Assembly: GCA_963975135.1 (NCBI GenBank)
Contig: CAXBGQ010000147.1
Coordinates: forward strand, 1 to 8,025
DNA length: 8,025 nt
Reading direction: 5' to 3'
From: Alterinioella sp963975135
Lineage (GTDB): Bacteria > Pseudomonadota > Alphaproteobacteria > Rhodobacterales > Rhodobacteraceae
The position numbers were made by a program, and so were the translations under genes. Below, one piece after another: positions 6,370 through 8,025 of the stretch. Within the stretch, counting starts at the first letter, position 1. Each line of letters opens with the position of its first letter. The notes under the pieces are model-generated. The model saw only the letters and a list, made by a program, of their open reading frames with translations, had not been told where the DNA came from and did not search any database.

Positions 6370-6408
6370 GGCAAAGGGCAACGGCCGGGGGGACCGCCGC
6401 CCTTTGCC
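6370..6408 (-). repeat. Strong hairpin between EF-hand and sigma genes
   Basis: GGCAAAGGGC (6370-6379) and GCCCTTTGCC (6399-6408) form a perfect 10-bp inverted repeat around a 19-nt GC-rich loop. On the cassette strand it begins 10 nt after the EF-hand stop and ends about 30 nt before the sigma ATG. No T-run follows on that strand, so it is not a classical intrinsic terminator. It could attenuate read-through, protect the upstream mRNA end, or mark an RNA processing site, giving more EF-hand protein than sigma factor. Confidence 0.6.
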
Positions 6409-6418
6409 ATCGGGGACC

Positions 6419-6916
6419 TCAGTTACGGAACCAGCCGCCACGTTCGCCATGCCCGGCACCGCCACCACGGCGCATCATGGTCGATGCGATCTCGTCAAAC
6501 TCGGCTTCGCTCACCACGCCGTCACCATCGGCATCGACGCGTGAAAACATGCGCTCGGGATCGGCGCGGCGCGGGCGCATATCGTCCATCTCATTGGCGC
6601 TCAGCATGCCGTCCTCATTGTCGTCGAACCGCTCCATCTGGCGGTCGATCATGGTGGCCATACGCTCGGCGGCACCGGCCAGCAATTCGTCACGGCTGAG
6701 ATTGCCGTCGCCATCGGTATCGGCCTGAGCAAAACGCGCGCCACGGGCCGATTGCATCTCTTCCAGCGTCAGGCTGCCATCGCCATCAAGGTCGAGATCG
6801 GAAAACGCGGGCCGCTGCATCGGGCCATCACCGGCACCCATGGCATTTGCGGGCAGGCTGACGGCCAGACCGACAGGGATCAGCAGGCTCAGCAGAAGGG
6901 CAGATTTCATAGACAT
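6419..6916 (-). CDS. Exported EF-hand calcium-binding protein
   Basis: This 165-residue protein has a signal peptide, MSMKSALLLSLLIPVGLAVS then LPANA, with likely signal-peptidase I cleavage after Ala25. The mature part carries four EF-hand loops with the pattern DxDxDG ... E: 42-53 (DLDGDGSLTLEE), 66-77 (DTDGDGNLSRDE), 98-109 (DDNEDGMLSANE) and 128-139 (DADGDGVVSEAE). All keep ligand residues at positions 1, 3, 5 and 12, so all four probably bind calcium in the periplasm. The tail is Arg/Gly-rich (MMRRGGGAGHGERGG). GGAG 8 nt upstream selects ATG 6916 over ATG 6910; the much longer frame to 7147 lacks support. It heads the minus-strand cassette ahead of the sigma factor and may be its input, its target or a buffer for the sensor; none of these is shown. 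The promoter could not be placed in the 151 nt upstream. Confidence 0.93.
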   Translation of the reverse strand: MSMKSALLLSLLIPVGLAVSLPANAMGAGDGPMQRPAFSDLDLDGDGSLTLEEMQSARGARFAQADTDGDGNLSRDELLAGAAERMATMIDRQMERFDDNEDGMLSANEMDDMRPRRADPERMFSRVDADGDGVVSEAEFDEIASTMMRRGGGAGHGERGGWFRN

Positions 6917-6974
6917 GTCAGATACTCCATTTCTTGACTGTATGAAGGTTCCACGCAGCAGCCAGGACATTCCG

Positions 6975-6996
6975 TCGCGAATTCGCGATTTTTTTT
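6975..6996 (+). terminator. Palindrome plus T8, terminator-like, upstream of DUF983
   Basis: TCGCGAATTCGCGA (6975-6988) is a perfect 14-bp palindrome that can fold as a 5-bp GC-rich stem with an AATT loop. Eight T (6989-6996) follow directly on the plus strand, the form of an intrinsic terminator or attenuator. It lies in the 151-nt region between divergent genes, 71 nt before the DUF983 ATG, so no annotated plus-strand gene ends here. It may attenuate a leader transcript for DUF983, block antisense read-through, or serve as a protein-binding palindrome. The rest of 6917-7067 shows no confident promoter. Confidence 0.45.
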
Positions 6997-7067
6997 CGCG
7001 GGGGGCTGCGCGGGCCTCAATTCGGGTGATAAGAAGCGCGGATATCAGACCGCACAGGCCCGCATTC

Positions 7068-7445
7068 ATGGACAGCACCGTCACTCTTTCGCCGGAACGG
7101 CCCCTCTGGCCTGCCATGCGGCTTGGCTGGCGCGGGCGCTGCCCCAATTGCGGGCAGGGCGCGCTGATGAAGGGCTATCTGAAGCTGCGCGACACCTGCC
7201 CGACCTGTTCCGAGGATCTGAGCCATGCCCGAGCCGATGACGGACCGGCCTATGTGACCATTCTGATCGTCGGCAAGGTGATGATCGGGCTGATGCTGCA
7301 TGTGTTCATCGTCTACCGGCCCGAGCCGCTGACGATGGCCGTGGGCTTCACGTTCGGTTCGGTCGCGCTGGCGCTATTTCTGCTGCCCCGTCTCAAGGGC
7401 GCGTTTGTGGGGATCCAATGGGCCAAGAGGATGCACGGATTTTAG
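7068..7445 (+). CDS. DUF983 family membrane protein with zinc-ribbon
   Basis: This 125-residue protein has two CPxC pairs, C25/C28 in GRCPNCGQG and C44/C47 in DTCPTCSED, forming a rubredoxin-like or zinc-ribbon fold at the N-terminus. Two membrane helices follow at about 61-83 and 88-107. The order and spacing match DUF983, whose function is not established. The ATG at 7068 gives the usual family start a short way before the RLGWRGRCPNC segment; the Shine-Dalgarno is weak (ACAGG), and the longer frame to 6840 is not supported. The NUDIX gene begins 28 nt before this stop, so the two are cotranscribed and probably translationally coupled. In many alphaproteobacteria, as I recall, DUF983 and NUDIX genes lie together downstream of ribonuclease R; no rnr is seen here. 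Confidence 0.92.
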   Translation: MDSTVTLSPERPLWPAMRLGWRGRCPNCGQGALMKGYLKLRDTCPTCSEDLSHARADDGPAYVTILIVGKVMIGLMLHVFIVYRPEPLTMAVGFTFGSVALALFLLPRLKGAFVGIQWAKRMHGF

Positions 7446-8025
7446 ACAAGAGCGCCATTCGCAACGCAGCCACCATCATCATGCTGCGCGACACGGGTAC
7501 CCGCCCGCGCGTGCTGATGGGGCAGCGCGGCAAGGCGGCGGCCTTCATGCCGTCCAAGTTCGTCTTCCCCGGCGGCGCGGTCGATGCGGTCGATGCCCGG
7601 ATCCCGCTGGCTTGCGCCCCGACGCCCGACTGCGCCACCCGGCTTGCCAATCAATCCGACCTGCCCGCCGCCGCCCTTCTGGCCGCCGCCACGCGCGAGC
7701 TGTGGGAGGAGACCGGGCTGCTTCTGGGCGCGCCTGATCCGCGTGCGGAAACCATCGCGGCCCCACAGGGCTGGCGCGGGTATCTCGCCACCGGCCACCT
7801 GCCCGATGGCGACGCGCTGCGCTTTGTCTTTCGCGCCATCACGCCGCCGGGCCGCCCGCGCCGCTTCGATGCGCGGTTTTTCATGGCCGATGCGGAGAGG
7901 CTGGCAAATGACCCGGACGATTTCTCCAGCGCCGAGGATGAGTTGAGCCATCTGCAATGGGTGCCGCTGGACGAGGCGCGCGGCTTTGACATGCCCTTCA
8001 TCACCGAGGTCGTGCTGGCCGAGAT
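7418..8025 (+). CDS. NUDIX hydrolase, 3' end beyond window
   Basis: The reading frame is open from ATG 7418 to the window edge (202 codons, no stop). It has AATIIMLRD (17-25) as the first strand, then KFVFPGGAVD (47-56) and RELWEETGLLLG (93-104), the core of the Nudix box that binds the metal and hydrolyses nucleoside-diphosphate-X substrates. The usual G-x5-E-x7-REUxEExGU is altered: about 30 residues are inserted after the GG, and the upstream box glutamate position is Ala85. This resembles NUDT19-like/CoA-pyrophosphatase-like members rather than MutT, so substrate cannot be assigned. A GGGG run about 6 nt upstream supports the start, which overlaps DUF983 by 28 nt in another frame. The protein is usually a little over 200 residues, so little is probably missing. 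Confidence 0.9.
   Translation, partial: MGQEDARILDKSAIRNAATIIMLRDTGTRPRVLMGQRGKAAAFMPSKFVFPGGAVDAVDARIPLACAPTPDCATRLANQSDLPAAALLAAATRELWEETGLLLGAPDPRAETIAAPQGWRGYLATGHLPDGDALRFVFRAITPPGRPRRFDARFFMADAERLANDPDDFSSAEDELSHLQWVPLDEARGFDMPFITEVVLAE

Noticed and set aside
5552..6544. 330-codon plus-strand open frame across the sigma and anti-sigma genes
   Set aside because: It is opposite two supported minus-strand genes, has no motif, and its composition is that of a shadow frame.
6947..6974. GGAACC and CGGAAT on the minus strand as ECF-type -35 elements for the EF-hand gene (autoregulation)
   Set aside because: No matching -10 element (such as CGTC or GTC at 16-17 nt) follows either copy; the only GTC is 8 nt after GGAACC.
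6976..6987. CGCGAATTCGCG as a cloning linker artefact
   Set aside because: The sequence is a common EcoRI-containing oligonucleotide, but it is embedded in a longer palindrome with a T-run and no vector sequence is visible. An artefact cannot be excluded, but nothing else supports it.

Overview
The window is high-GC DNA with the gene content, codon use and protein families of an alphaproteobacterium, most likely a Rhodobacterales (Roseobacter/Rhodobacter-type) species. The call rests on an H-NOX start typical of that group, a non-pyrrolysine MttB-family protein, PleD, DUF3572, a DUF983/NUDIX pair, and an ECF sigma factor of the Rhodobacterales kind. It is recognition from memory, not a database match. 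No tRNA, rRNA, CRISPR array, insertion sequence or phage gene was seen. Coding density is very high: the longest gap between genes is 151 nt (6917-7067), so no stretch over 300 nt lacks a gene.

Left block (1-2544, minus strand): a HAD phosphatase, a COG5598 trimethylamine-methyltransferase-family protein and the first 32 codons of an H-NOX (heme NO/O2-binding) protein follow each other with 60-70 nt gaps, probably as one transcription unit. A MarR-family regulator (2648-3112, plus) diverges from it. The 103-nt shared region carries repeated TGTCA half-sites and a 13-bp palindrome, a likely operator.

Middle block (3125-4864): a small DUF3572 protein (minus) diverges from pleD (plus), a response-regulator diguanylate cyclase with intact phospho-acceptor, GGEEF active site and inhibitory RxxD site. 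No divK lies between them. The 93-nt shared region has TTGTTAA direct repeats resembling CtrA half-sites and a 9-bp inverted repeat.

Right block (4909-6916, minus): a compact signalling cassette of four genes in transcription order: an exported protein with four EF-hands, an ECF sigma factor, a 118-residue one-pass membrane protein (probable anti-sigma factor) and a one-pass protein with a periplasmic helical domain of the CnrX/heavy-metal-sensor type. The last three are coupled by an 8-nt overlap and a 3-nt gap. A strong hairpin separates the EF-hand gene from the sigma gene. The arrangement resembles CnrYXH trans-envelope signalling with an added calcium-binding protein. The 'metal sensor' has almost no metal-ligand residues, so its real signal is open. 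This is the most interesting part of the window.

Right edge (7068-8025, plus): DUF983 (zinc-ribbon plus two membrane helices) and a NUDIX hydrolase, overlapping by 28 nt; the NUDIX gene runs off the window. A perfect 14-bp palindrome followed by eight T lies upstream of DUF983.
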